This document shows positions 52,212 to 61,774 of a DNA stretch of 64,000 nt, piece after piece. Position 1 is the stretch's first letter, and every line of letters starts with the position of its first letter. Both the position numbers and the translations under genes were made by a program. The stretch is from an uncultured Gammaproteobacteria bacterium (GTDB lineage Bacteria; Pseudomonadota; Gammaproteobacteria; Arenicellales; JAANXG01). The stretch spans positions 1 through 64,000 of the forward strand of contig CAMYJT010000008.1 in NCBI GenBank assembly GCA_947258785.1. The letters are read 5' to 3'. The notes beneath the pieces are model-generated. The model was not told where the DNA came from, searched no databases, and saw only the letters and a program-made list of their open reading frames with translations.

Positions 52212-52730
52212 AACACTGTGTACGCGAATCCAGCGCCCGCCCGCGCTGTCATGATGGGACTGTTTAAATCACCGACACCATTCAGTGTAGTTGCTGTGGC
52301 CGTCGTTGAGTGCAAATGCGAACTATTCTTATTCTTATCCCCTTCTTCGCATCGCCCGGCGTACGCGTGGGGACACCACCCGGGCAGGCTGATGTCAAAG
52401 GTCCCTGCACAAGTCCTGCAACGGCGGCCGAAGTTCACAACCGCCGCAATCCGCGCACCCACACTCTAAGATGCCCAGCGGGACCAAGCCACCGGAGGGA
52501 AGGGGCACCGCGGGCGGCGCTAACTCGCACATGGCACTAACCCGCATATTGCGCCAGTCGGCTACCGGCCTTGAGGTAACTGATTAAAACATTGTTGACA
52601 CATATCGATTTCGCCCTGCTTGGCCCGGGCACGATTAGTATTCGGCCGGTCTCCTATCCGGGCCCTGGCTGGACGCCACGCGGGAACCACGCAGGCGCAG
52701 TGCCAATTGCGACCCCACGTGCAGTGCGGA
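52212..52730. other. Intergenic region with a solo repeat end
   Basis: No gene is supported in these 519 bases. CTAACCCGCATATTGCGCCA at 52537-52556 is a solo copy of the dispersed repeat end. Nothing else was recognised. Confidence 0.5.
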
Positions 52731-53696
52731 TCAACGCGGCGCCACGGCCTCGTCACCGGAGGCGAACTGGAATCGATCGCCCCCGGCGGTCTTTGCAAGG
52801 TACATGGCCTGGTCTGCCCGTTGAAGGAGTACAGGCGGCTCGTCGCCCGGCTCAAGCACGGCGATACCGACGCTCATGGCAATCGCAAACCGTCGTTCCT
52901 CAACGACTATTGGCTGGCGAAAAGCAAGCAACACCCGCGTCACGACCACCGATGCCCCGTGTTGATCGGTGTTGCTCAGCAAAACCACATACTCGTCGCC
53001 ACCGATCCGGAACAGCAGGTCGCTCTCCCGGATATGGTTCAGCAAACGCCGCGAAACCTCCCGCAGAACCCCGTCACCCACGATGTGTCCGAAGCGATCG
53101 TTGACGGCCTTGAACTTGTCCAGGTCCATCAACAGCAGCGACAACGGCGCATCCTGCCGTCTGGCAAGATTGATTTCGCGGGCAACATAGATTTCCATCG
53201 CCGAACGGTTCAAGGTGCCCGTCAGTGGGTCGCGGTGCGCGGAATCCAGGGCAATCCGATACTGCAGCGCGTTAACCAGCGGTTGGACCAGGCCACACAC
53301 CAAGTACTCGAAATCGTGTATTTCCTGGGCATCGAAGGCGTGGCTGCGGCTGATCGAGAGCACGCCGATACTGTTGCGCTCGACGATCAGGTCGTACTCG
53401 GCGGTGTGCCGGGACTCGGTGCCGAATTTTAGCGACACTCCGACATCAGCATTGACGTAGCCGAGGCCGTCGTGGGGAACATCGATGGTCAGTTCCTCAC
53501 GGAACAATTGCAGGACCCGCTCCAGGTCCAGGGTGATGTGCAGCAGCGTGGCAATCCGTAATATCCTCAATTCGGATGGGCCCGACTCCGGGACAGCCGG
53601 CAATCGCCGCTCCTCGGCATCGAACACCAGCGATTTTCGGGAGCCTGCGGCGGACTCGACCGATCCGGTTTTGTCTGATCCCGGTTGTTTGGCCAT
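52731..53696 (-). CDS. Soluble GGDEF-domain protein (diguanylate cyclase)
   Basis: A 321-residue protein. The first 150 residues look like a GAF-type domain (LRILRIATLLHITLDLERVL; LGYVNADVGVSLKFG). The GGDEF domain (DPLTGTLNR; LLLMDLDKFKAVNDRFGH; FRIGGDEYVVLL) has GGDEY at the active site, which most likely is active. No membrane segment. Input signal unknown. Confidence 0.92.
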   Translation of the reverse strand: MAKQPGSDKTGSVESAAGSRKSLVFDAEERRLPAVPESGPSELRILRIATLLHITLDLERVLQLFREELTIDVPHDGLGYVNADVGVSLKFGTESRHTAEYDLIVERNSIGVLSISRSHAFDAQEIHDFEYLVCGLVQPLVNALQYRIALDSAHRDPLTGTLNRSAMEIYVAREINLARRQDAPLSLLLMDLDKFKAVNDRFGHIVGDGVLREVSRRLLNHIRESDLLFRIGGDEYVVLLSNTDQHGASVVVTRVLLAFRQPIVVEERRFAIAMSVGIAVLEPGDEPPVLLQRADQAMYLAKTAGGDRFQFASGDEAVAPR

Positions 53697-53896
53697 CTCA
53701 ATCGCAACCGATTAACTGTTGAGCATCATTACGTGTAACCAGTGCCGTATAAATTCCACCACGATGGACCGTCGTCGTGCAGGCGACGGGCTTCGTCCAA
53801 CCGCCTGGTCGCAAGCCCTTGGGCGGCCACCTCACCAACATTACATGGTACCGGCGATACTGACGGTTCAGGCACCGAGCTGGGAAGACTATCGTG

Positions 53897-54373
53897 TTAC
53901 GACTCGTTGTTGAACGTTTTGTCGACACCGGTTTCGTGCTGGGTAACGGGCTCTTCGAGCTGCACGCCGTCGGCGTCGAAACAGCGAACCGTCCAGTGGT
54001 CCCGGCTGTACTCGTAGGTCTCGTAAGCGGTGGCTTGTCCCCGTGCGTCGTAGCGAACCGCCTTGATGGGCCGGCCGTCTTCGTTCATCGTGTAAGTCTT
54101 TTTGTAGACCAACTGCGCATCCTTGTAATAGAGCACGGTCGAGTTACTGGCAACGCCGGTGGCATGGTTGCGATCAAAGAGATAGTCGATTTCGCCACCC
54201 ATTGAATACTTGACGTACCCGACATTGCGCTTCGCTGCGTCCCGGCTGTAGACAGTCTCGTTGCTCATCACACCTTCTTTGTTGTAGTTGGCAACATGCA
54301 ATCGGTTACCCTGATTGTCGTGGGTGATGATTGTCTTGGTCGTGTCCTCCCAATTGTGAATTTCGATTTTCAT
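53897..54373 (-). CDS. Unknown protein with YD-like repeats
   Basis: A 158-residue protein from ATG 54373, with GGAAGGA upstream; the open frame to 54484 is less likely. It contains several short repeats of the pattern x-Y-x-x-x-G-x-x-x-x-x-E (YNKEGVMSNETVYSRD; YDARGQATAYETYEYSRD), like antitoxin- or YwqK-type repeats. No signal peptide or membrane segment. No function can be given. Confidence 0.65.
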   Translation of the reverse strand: MKIEIHNWEDTTKTIITHDNQGNRLHVANYNKEGVMSNETVYSRDAAKRNVGYVKYSMGGEIDYLFDRNHATGVASNSTVLYYKDAQLVYKKTYTMNEDGRPIKAVRYDARGQATAYETYEYSRDHWTVRCFDADGVQLEEPVTQHETGVDKTFNNES

Positions 54374-54689
54374 AAATCCTTCCGTTACCTCGCCCAATCT
54401 TCGTTGGCTGTAATTGTCATTGTCGAACCAATGTTCGGTGACGGATTGGCTGCGTTTATCAACTCTGTCGCGGACGTCCAACACCCCACCCGATGTGTAA
54501 GATAGTCAAATTACATGCTTACGATCAACCCTCGTTGCTAATTGGTTTTTACTTCTTACTTTTAAAAACATTCCACGAACTTTTTCGCCACGTCACCACT
54601 CACCACCACATTAAGATGGCCGGCGCCATGGTGAGCCAGAGATCGAGATTGCAAAAGCAGCACGCGTGATCTTTGCTGAACAATAAGTG

Positions 54690-54703
54690 TTCAATATTTT
54701 GAA
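54690..54703. promoter_or_regulatory. Inverted repeat TTCAA-TATT-TTGAA
   Basis: A perfect 5-bp inverted repeat with 4-bp spacer, 257 bases before the KAS III ATG. A copy that differs at one base lies at 54833-54846. Confidence 0.45.
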
Positions 54704-54792
54704 ATACCTCGCATCGATGCGATCATCCCATTCCATCACCTCCAACGCCTGCCGGCGTGTTAAACCCTGCCCAAAGATCAATCGATAATTGA

Positions 54793-54806
54793 TTGATTTA
54801 TCTCAA
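54793..54806. promoter_or_regulatory. FNR/Anr-like box
   Basis: TTGAT-TTAT-CTCAA differs from the FNR consensus TTGAT-N4-ATCAA at one position. It lies 154 bases before the KAS III start, so direct activation would need a promoter well upstream of the gene. Confidence 0.4.
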
Positions 54807-54832
54807 ATATTTGCGGGTTTGTTTTACAACGA

Positions 54833-54846
54833 TTCAATATTCTGAA
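54833..54846. promoter_or_regulatory. Second copy of the inverted repeat, TTCAA-TATT-CTGAA
   Basis: Matches the site at 54690-54703 at 13 of 14 positions, 143 bases apart. Paired sites like these are common in loop-forming regulation. Confidence 0.45.
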
Positions 54847-54959
54847 CTATCCGTTTGGTAAAGACGCCGGACCGGTCGGGTCACGGTTTATCACGACTTT
54901 CATTGCGTCACCAATGCCGGACAAAACACCCGGCATCAAACTCAAGAGGAGACTTTGTT

Positions 54960-55988
54960 ATGTATGCCATCGGCCACACACGCATCCTGGGAATTGGCAC
55001 GTACTTGCCTGAGCAACGCGTTACGTCGCGCGAACTCATGGACGAAATCAAGTCGAACGAACGTCTCGGCATCGGCAACACCTGGTTGGAGCGAACCACC
55101 GGCATTCGTGAACGGCGCATCTCGCCGCAGACGATGATGCCATCGGACCTGGCCATCCGCGCCGCGCATGACGCCCTCGAGCGCACCGCGGTGCGGGCCG
55201 AGGATTTGGACACGGTTATCTATGCGGGGATGAACCGCGACTACCTGGAACCCGCCACCGCGCACATCGTTCAAGACAGCATCGGCGCCAAGCACGCACT
55301 TTGTTTCGACATCACCAACGCCTGCCACGGATTCATGAACGCGATCCACGTAATGGATGCCTTCATCGCGTCCGGTCAGGCCCGCAATGGACTAATTGTC
55401 ACCGGTGAGCAGAATTGGCGAGTCGGACGTGTCGCACTGGATATCCTCAAACATTGCCATGACCGATCTGAGTTTACCCGGACCGTCGGCGGCCTCACCG
55501 TCGGCGATGCCGGCGCAGCCATGCTTATTGGACCAAAGACCGATCCCGCTGCGGGAATCGTCGCCCTCATGCTCGAGTCACAGGGCCAGTTCAACCGCCT
55601 GTGTGTGTTCTCGGATCACGAGGACCATCACCCAGGGCACATGGACATGGTCAACATCGTCAAGGAGCATATTCAACTGCACGCCAACATGTATCCTGGT
55701 TTCATGGACAGACTGAACTGGCAGCCGAACGACATTAAGAAGTTTGTCCACCATCAGGTGGGGCGCAAGGTGTTCGCGCTGCACGCTAAATACTCCGGAG
55801 TGCCCCAGGACCGCATGACCGATACCATCTCCACATTGGGAAACATCACCTCCGCCACAATCCCGGTCAATCTGCAGGCCTTGTCGGAGGGTGCGGAGAT
55901 TGCAGAGGGTGAGAAGGTCTTTCTCGCCGGTGCCGGCAGTGGATTGTCGGTCAGCCAGGGCGGGCTGATCTGGGAAACCCTGCACTGA
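54960..55988 (+). CDS. Beta-ketoacyl-ACP synthase III-like enzyme
   Basis: A 342-residue thiolase-fold protein from ATG 54960 with a GAGGAG site. The catalytic cysteine is C122 in DITNACHGFMNAIH; a histidine in FVHHQVGRKVFALH and an asparagine in TLGNITSATIPV complete the KAS III triad. KAS III condenses acyl-CoA with malonyl-ACP; paralogues outside fab clusters often make special lipids or secondary products. The gene is not in a fab cluster. It is followed by the membrane regulator 143 bases on. Confidence 0.9.
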   Translation: MYAIGHTRILGIGTYLPEQRVTSRELMDEIKSNERLGIGNTWLERTTGIRERRISPQTMMPSDLAIRAAHDALERTAVRAEDLDTVIYAGMNRDYLEPATAHIVQDSIGAKHALCFDITNACHGFMNAIHVMDAFIASGQARNGLIVTGEQNWRVGRVALDILKHCHDRSEFTRTVGGLTVGDAGAAMLIGPKTDPAAGIVALMLESQGQFNRLCVFSDHEDHHPGHMDMVNIVKEHIQLHANMYPGFMDRLNWQPNDIKKFVHHQVGRKVFALHAKYSGVPQDRMTDTISTLGNITSATIPVNLQALSEGAEIAEGEKVFLAGAGSGLSVSQGGLIWETLH

Positions 55989-56131
55989 CTTGATCAGGGA
56001 GGACCGATTTGTCGTCGATATCCGACGATTGGCTCTACACACGAGAAAATCTATCGTCTAAAATTTGAATATATAAGTCCTGTACAGCAGGCGTGATCGC
56101 TGTCCTTCCCAAACGGGGAGAAATTATATAT

Positions 56132-58669
56132 ATGGATAATCCTTCGACCGCGATGTCGGTAGATCCTTTGCTAGTCGCCACACCGGCGCTACTCGCGCTG
56201 GCAGCCAAGGCGGTATTGTATGTGTACGCCCGATTCTCGCAGACCCACAGCTACGAAACCCGGATCTACCTGCTGTTCTTATTCGCGCTTTCCATACAAA
56301 ACCTCGCCGAGGTGTCTCACTTCTATGTGTTGGCGGAGGGCGTAATCCCCGACCTCCAGGTGCGGATCTACTATGCGGCGAGCGTCGTGGCGATCGCTAT
56401 ACTATTTCATCTGGCTATCGCGGTCGGCTGGGAAAACCGGTGGCCGCTTGCCGCAAGGTGGTGCTATAGGACCGGATACCTCGGCGCCGGCTCGCTGCTG
56501 TTCATGCTGCTGTCCGGAGGTCACGTCATCCGGGGATTCGAACCGATAAACTATACGGTGACACGCATACCCGGACCCTACTTCGTGCTGCTCGAGATTT
56601 TCATAGTCGGATTGTGTGCGTTGGTTATAGCCAGCTTCGCATTTGGAATGCTCTACCATGAATTCACCCGCAACCGTGCGCAGAATGCCTTACTGTTGGC
56701 CGGGGTGTTACCGATCATTTTCATCGTGGTGCTCATATCGACACTGCTACACTTCGACATTAAGTGGCTGAACGCCACAGTGATATTGCCGTTAGGCATC
56801 ACCTTTTTTCTGGCGGTGTCCACCTACGCCATTCATCATCATCGTATCTTCGACATCAGGTTTTTCATCCCCTGGTCCAAGGTCCGGCGGCGTCAAATGG
56901 CGTTCCACAATCGTATTCGCCGGCTGATCGGTGAAGTCACCCAATTGCCGACACCCGAAAGATTTCTCGGCAAATTGTCACGGATACTGCGGTGCCCGGT
57001 ATCATTGGTCGGATCACCTACGCCGGTATGCATCGGGGATCTGGCGCCGCACATGGCCCGGATTCCTGAGGCCACGTTGCACGGAATAGACGAGTTTATG
57101 ATTACAAGAGAGATCACATCAATCCGACCCGATTTGTTCGCGTCTCTGCGGGCCCACGGCGTCGCCGCGGTCGTGCCGTTCAATCCAGCCAGTCCGGACG
57201 CGTCCGGCTGGTTGTTGTTCGGGGAATCCTTCGATAAGAATGTCTATTCAAAACTCGACTTTTCCGTGGTCGAGTCCTTGTTCGACCGCCTGTCCACCTT
57301 GTTTCTGGGCCAGTTTACCGCTCTGCGGTCGGAACTGCGATCCACCAGCGATGATGCTCAAGCACTGCGAGTGGAGAACGAACAACTCAGGACCAAGGTG
57401 CATGCGCTGCAACGGACTTGCGAGTCGATGGAGCAATCTGCGGTGCTCCGATCGGGTCAGGGTACTGCAACATCAGCGGTGCGTGCCGCGCGTGATTGCG
57501 TTCGCGACCTGGCACCCACGGTGGTCTTTGTCGGGCGCGACAAACGCATGCTTGGCGAATTGCGCCGACATTGCCGTGAGGTCCGGGCCTATGTGGGCGC
57601 CGCCTCCAAGGCATTTCAACTCTCCGACGCCCCAGCGGCATTGGTTTGCCGCATCGACAATGATCATCCGAAACTTGCCGCGCGGTTGCGGCAGTGGAAA
57701 TCGACGTCTGCGGTGATTCTATACGGCCGGGACGCCCGGCAGTTCGCGCACAAGTATCGTGATGCGCTGCGCGGGGGCCTCGTTGAAATCCTTGACGATT
57801 CCAATCCCGGACAACACTTACCCGACAGTCTAGGCAAGCTCCTGTACCTGCGCAAACAGTGTTACTCGTTACGTAATCGAGACGTACCACTGATCGGTGC
57901 CAGTCAGGTATTCGACACCTACATGCGGCGTCTTCAGTTTTTGTCGGGATTCAACGAGCCCGCCTTGCTCTTGTATCAAGGCGATGTCGAGCTGTTCCAC
58001 GAATCAGTCCACTACCTGCATAACTGGGGCAAGCGGGAAGGTCGCGTAATCGACGTCATGCCCTCACAGCTCGATGGGTTGGTTGGCGAGGATTGTGAAT
58101 CGCTCACCGTAGCGGTGGCATGCCCCGATCCACACAATGAGGTCACCGGCAAGTTACGCCGTTGCGTGCAGGCTGGTCGCGCGCGTCGTTTCGTCATCGG
58201 CTGCCCGCTTGACCAAGCAGATTTTCTCCCCGCCGAGGTAAAGCGATTCACACGTGGATTCACCGCCACGATCCCAGGACTTTCCGATCGGCTGCCGGAT
58301 GCATCCTTGCTGATTCACTACTTCGCGTTGCAGTGCCGGGTCCACCTCCCGGAACAGGCGTTGAGCGCCGGGGACATTGAAACAATTCTCGACGATCGCA
58401 ACAACCTGGCAACGCTTAGAACGCTGAGGGGAGCGGTGTTGTCCTTGTTTGACAACGGCGCTAAGCCGGCATATTACGCACCGGTACAACTCACTGAGGA
58501 ATGGAGCCGAGGCAGCAGCCGGACACTGGCTGAGCTGGTGGGCGAGTTCGAAGCAGGGATCATTCGTCAAACGCTGCAACGCTGCGGCGGCAATAAAGCG
58601 AAGACCGCCAGATTACTGGGACTGCGCCCCAACACGCTGCATTACAAACTCAAACGTCACGGCTTGTAG
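56132..58669 (+). CDS. Membrane-bound Fis-type regulator with degenerate receiver and AAA+ domains
   Basis: An 845-residue protein from ATG 56132 (a GTG at 56093 is possible). About seven hydrophobic helices occupy residues 10-250. A GAF-like region and coiled coil follow, then a segment shaped like a receiver (PTVVFVGRDKRMLGELRRHC) but lacking the phospho-aspartate signature. Next is a region aligned with sigma-54 activator AAA+ domains (PLIGASQVFDTYMRRLQFLS) in which Walker A is replaced by LLLYQGDVELF and no GAFTGA or Walker B is seen. The last 45 residues are a clear Fis helix-turn-helix (NKAKTARLLGLRPNTLHYKL). It should bind DNA but neither hydrolyse ATP nor remodel sigma-54. A likely target is the adjacent KAS III gene (inference). 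Confidence 0.85.
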   Translation: MDNPSTAMSVDPLLVATPALLALAAKAVLYVYARFSQTHSYETRIYLLFLFALSIQNLAEVSHFYVLAEGVIPDLQVRIYYAASVVAIAILFHLAIAVGWENRWPLAARWCYRTGYLGAGSLLFMLLSGGHVIRGFEPINYTVTRIPGPYFVLLEIFIVGLCALVIASFAFGMLYHEFTRNRAQNALLLAGVLPIIFIVVLISTLLHFDIKWLNATVILPLGITFFLAVSTYAIHHHRIFDIRFFIPWSKVRRRQMAFHNRIRRLIGEVTQLPTPERFLGKLSRILRCPVSLVGSPTPVCIGDLAPHMARIPEATLHGIDEFMITREITSIRPDLFASLRAHGVAAVVPFNPASPDASGWLLFGESFDKNVYSKLDFSVVESLFDRLSTLFLGQFTALRSELRSTSDDAQALRVENEQLRTKVHALQRTCESMEQSAVLRSGQGTATSAVRAARDCVRDLAPTVVFVGRDKRMLGELRRHCREVRAYVGAASKAFQLSDAPAALVCRIDNDHPKLAARLRQWKSTSAVILYGRDARQFAHKYRDALRGGLVEILDDSNPGQHLPDSLGKLLYLRKQCYSLRNRDVPLIGASQVFDTYMRRLQFLSGFNEPALLLYQGDVELFHESVHYLHNWGKREGRVIDVMPSQLDGLVGEDCESLTVAVACPDPHNEVTGKLRRCVQAGRARRFVIGCPLDQADFLPAEVKRFTRGFTATIPGLSDRLPDASLLIHYFALQCRVHLPEQALSAGDIETILDDRNNLATLRTLRGAVLSLFDNGAKPAYYAPVQLTEEWSRGSSRTLAELVGEFEAGIIRQTLQRCGGNKAKTARLLGLRPNTLHYKLKRHGL

Positions 58670-58800
58670 TCGGGACGCGTGCCCGCCCGGGCTCGCGCGC
58701 TTTACAAGCTGCGGGTTTCCGCCCATATCCAGCAGCCGCAGCGGATTCCGCTGCGCATCACCAATCCCGAATAGCGTTCTATATGAATGCGCCGCTTGCT

Positions 58801-58989
58801 GAATGAGGGGCAAGAAACTCTTAGTCCCGGTTCGCTCCCGAACGCCTGAACGTGCGTTTCACTCAATCCATAGCTACGGCTGTGCATTGCGTTCCAGCGC
58901 GGCGGCCTTACCGCCCGATCCTGCGACTACGCGCAGGACAAGTCCCTCCGCCGTCATCCGGGATCCTTGGCGCAATATGCGGGCTATAG
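58801..58989. repeat. Dispersed repeat copy, closely related to 41181-41370
   Basis: On the minus strand it begins CTATAGCCCGCATATTGCGC and continues GGATCCCGGATGACGGCGGA, then GGGACTTGTCCTGCGCGTAG, nearly identical to the copy at 41181. Similarity extends for about 180 bases, including GCTATGGATTGA and GGCGTTCG. The opposite inverted end was not found, so this copy is probably truncated. Confidence 0.8.
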
Positions 58990-59015
58990 AAAAAAAGCCC
59001 CGCTAAATGCGGGGC
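58990..59015 (-). terminator. Rho-independent terminator on the minus strand
   Basis: GCCCCGC-ATTTA-GCGGGGC followed by TTTTTTT when read on the minus strand. It would end transcripts from the tetraheme cytochrome gene, about 425 bases upstream. Confidence 0.8.
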
Positions 59016-59440
59016 GAGAAAGGGGAGGGTTAAGGAGACTTGTCATTATCACGATGTCGGGTGAAATACCGGTGAACGTTTGATTAACAATCCGTAACCT
59101 GGAGAACGGCACCATCGCCGGCGCTCCGCGTTCGGTGCGCAGTCGTGACTGGCGGGCCGCACAGCGGCAGAACAAATGTTCTTAAAGACCGCTACGCGGG
59201 GTGTGGATGCAGACACCACGCCGCAACAGCGGATCCGGCCGCTGAAGCACACCCGCTGGTCGTTCCGCAGTTACCTACCGGATCGGCGCGGAACGCCGGT
59301 GGGCAGCCTGTCCGGGCCACACAGGACCGAGACATCCGATGGTCTTCATCGTCACCGGGATTCCTGGTGCCGGCTAAGGCGACCGGCTCAATACGCGAAT
59401 GGTAATCAGGGGATTATTCCCCGATCGCCTGTGACCGCCG

Positions 59441-60619
59441 TCAGCGTTGCGGCCGGCTGGCGTAGAGTGTCGCAACACCCTGTATGATGGCGTCGCTGTA
59501 GGGCAGACTCATCTTGTGCATCATGCCGCTGCCACGCTTTCCATCCCGATAGGAGCGCAGTGCCTTGATCAAATAGTCCCGATGCTGCCCGTCCAGTTTC
59601 GGGAAAATCGGGCTCGGCGCGTCGTCCCCGCGTTGTTCGACAGTGACTCCGTGACATCGATCGCATCGCTCAACCAGGTCCTTGGCGGATATGGGCCGTT
59701 CCAGCTCCGGATCCTGCGGTTTCTGCACCGCGTAATACGCAGCGATGTGCTCAATTTCCTGATCCCCAACCTCGGAGACCACGAACCCGTGCATAGCATC
59801 GTGGTGACGCGTCCGGTCCCGATACCCCTTGATCGCCGACACCAGATAGGTGGGATCCTGGCCGGCCAGGCTTGGCGTCACCGGGTCTTTACTCACACCG
59901 TGGGACCCGTGGCAACCCCCACAACCGGCGCTCAGGGGTTCACCCTTCTCCGGATCACCGAACGGTGGTTTCGTCTTGCGCTTTAATGGCTTCTGCAGCG
60001 CGTAATACAACGCGATGTTATCCATATCGGCCTTAGTTAAGCGGCTCAGATTGGGTTCCATCACTTCAATGTTGCTGCGCGAGCCGTCGATGTACGACTG
60101 AATGGCCGACACCGTATACAGCGGTTGTTGTCCCGCCAGGGTCGGCATCCCAGCGATGGTACTGTTTCCGTCCTCGCCGTGGCACGCGGCACAGACCGAA
60201 GACGCTTTCTTGCCCTTCTGCTCATAGGGAGAGAGCGCAAAATCCTGCATCTGTTTCGGCGATCTTTGCTTCAGTGGTGGGAGGCTGGCGTAGTAAACGG
60301 CGACATTACGGATATCGGCATCGGTCATGTGCGCAGCCAGATCCTGCAACGCGGCATGCGCGCGCAGCCTGTCCTTGTACGCGAGCAGCGCCGCCCGCAG
60401 GTACTCGGAGACCTGTGAGGTCAAATGAGGAATGTTGGGTGCCGCACCACGCCCGTCCAATCCGTGACACCCAACGCAGTTGGCCTCGGCAACTCGTTTA
60501 CCAGCACGGATGTTGTCCGCCAGCTGCTTGGAGACCTGGCTGTTGATCGTTGTATCCGGCTCATCGGAACAACCGGTAAGCAGCAGTGCAAAAATCAATA
60601 TTGAAGCAAGATATCTCAT
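59441..60619 (-). CDS. Tetraheme cytochrome c lipoprotein
   Basis: A 392-residue protein with a lipobox (LLLTGCSDEP; lipid-bearing C17). It consists of four similar class I cytochrome c domains, each with one haem site: NCVGCHG, VCAACHG, GCGGCHG and RCDRCHG. Each domain also carries the methionine-region pattern ending in YYA-like helices (VAVYYASLP; IALYYALQK; IAAYYAVQK). Such chains carry electrons across the periplasm to terminal oxidases or from sulfur enzymes. The partner is unknown. Confidence 0.92.
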   Translation of the reverse strand: MRYLASILIFALLLTGCSDEPDTTINSQVSKQLADNIRAGKRVAEANCVGCHGLDGRGAAPNIPHLTSQVSEYLRAALLAYKDRLRAHAALQDLAAHMTDADIRNVAVYYASLPPLKQRSPKQMQDFALSPYEQKGKKASSVCAACHGEDGNSTIAGMPTLAGQQPLYTVSAIQSYIDGSRSNIEVMEPNLSRLTKADMDNIALYYALQKPLKRKTKPPFGDPEKGEPLSAGCGGCHGSHGVSKDPVTPSLAGQDPTYLVSAIKGYRDRTRHHDAMHGFVVSEVGDQEIEHIAAYYAVQKPQDPELERPISAKDLVERCDRCHGVTVEQRGDDAPSPIFPKLDGQHRDYLIKALRSYRDGKRGSGMMHKMSLPYSDAIIQGVATLYASRPQR

Positions 60620-61111
60620 CGATAACCTCGTGGATCAACTGTAAATCAGACCGTTTCTGACCCGCTTCCGCATCAGACACGCACAAGCTTAGATCATAAT
60701 CTAATAAACCCATAGTGGGTAGCCTCGCCCTGCGCGGGCAACCTTCGACTCGTCCCGCTGAACTTATCAGACACTGAGGGGACTGATCGGGCTCAAGTTG
60801 ACGGTTAATAGACCGCTCCTGGGCCGAGCGTTTTACGGTCGACGTCTCAGCTCCCACGCGGCGTTTGCCCGCGTCCTCACGAGCGGAGATACTTGCGGCC
60901 CAAACGCAACGGGGCACACACCACCAGAAAGCTCCGGGCAGAATATACCCACGGTCTTCGCCCCTGCGCCATGACATTTGTCAAGGACAACGACGCGGCG
61001 GGGCTGCTCATACGCTCAAAGCTGTGGATCGCTGCGCTCCGGCCACTTAGTCAGCCCACCGCCGCGGGCAAGCAAGATTGACACACCGGTCCGGCGGCCA
61101 CTAAACCGCCG
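60620..61111. other. Intergenic region between two cytochrome genes
   Basis: A 492-base gap. The frames seen on either strand have no family resemblance, and no strong hairpin or repeat was recognised. Confidence 0.4.
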
Positions 61112-61774
61112 TTATCGCCCGCCCAGGCGCTGGTAATACTCCGCCACTTGATCGGTCTCCTCACCGGTCATGGCCATCACGCTTTGGAGCATAACCGGAT
61201 CACCGGTCGGCATCGTTCCATCTCGATAACGTTCCATGATAACGGTCAGGTATTCGGCGTGCTGCGCCGCAAGCCCCGGGATGTGTGGCGGCATTCCCTG
61301 TCCGTTTTGACCGTGACACGCCGCGCACGCCAAGATGCCTCGTTGCGGGTCCCCGTTGCGGACCAGGTCCGGCGGGTTCACAGTATTGACGGTGGGAATC
61401 GTGGGTTGGCCGGCGTACCAGGCGGCAACGTTCGCCAAGTCCTGGTCGGTGACGTTCTGACAACTCCGGCGCATGAGTCTCGGCGCGTATCGGTCGCCCG
61501 ATTGAAAGTCTTTCAACTGCTTGTAGTGGTAGAGCGCGGAGAGGCCCGAAATGTGTGGCGTGGCGGCATCCTTGCTGATCCCGTCCAATCCGTGGCAACG
61601 GATGCATTTCTTTTGGGCAAAGTCTTTACCAGCTTCCGGGTCTGCCTGGCTTACGAAAGAGATCACCTCCTCGGTCAGCGCCAACCCCGAACCGGCCTCG
61701 ACGGTCAAAGGACCCAGCAGCCCACAGATCGTCACCGAAAGCACACTAACAGTACATCTACGCATACTTGTCAT
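61112..61774 (-). CDS. Diheme cytochrome c, periplasmic
   Basis: A 220-residue protein with a signal peptide (VSVLSVTICGLLGPLTVEAG) and two class I cytochrome c domains with haem sites KCIRCHG and ACAACHG. It is related to the domains of the tetraheme protein downstream and likely shares an electron-transfer role. The two genes are 490 bases apart, so separate transcripts are possible. Confidence 0.93.
   Translation of the reverse strand: MTSMRRCTVSVLSVTICGLLGPLTVEAGSGLALTEEVISFVSQADPEAGKDFAQKKCIRCHGLDGISKDAATPHISGLSALYHYKQLKDFQSGDRYAPRLMRRSCQNVTDQDLANVAAWYAGQPTIPTVNTVNPPDLVRNGDPQRGILACAACHGQNGQGMPPHIPGLAAQHAEYLTVIMERYRDGTMPTGDPVMLQSVMAMTGEETDQVAEYYQRLGGR

Larger units (their letters stand above)
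54374..54959 (+). promoter_or_regulatory. AT-rich control region upstream of the KAS III gene
   Basis: These 586 bases hold no supported gene and are clearly poorer in GC than the surroundings from about 54505 on. Three candidate operator sites are listed separately (54690, 54793, 54833). The arrangement suggests a tightly controlled promoter for the downstream gene. Confidence 0.5.
58670..59440. other. Intergenic region with repeat copy and terminator
   Basis: These 771 bases hold the repeat at 58801-58989 and the terminator at 58990-59015. From 59016 to 59440 only short overlapping frames without family matches are visible. A small RNA ending at the terminator is possible but cannot be shown. 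Confidence 0.5.

Noticed and set aside
54374-54959. Sigma-54 promoter for the KAS III gene
   Set aside because: No TGGC-N8-TTGC type -24/-12 element was found in the leader, despite the NtrC-like neighbour.
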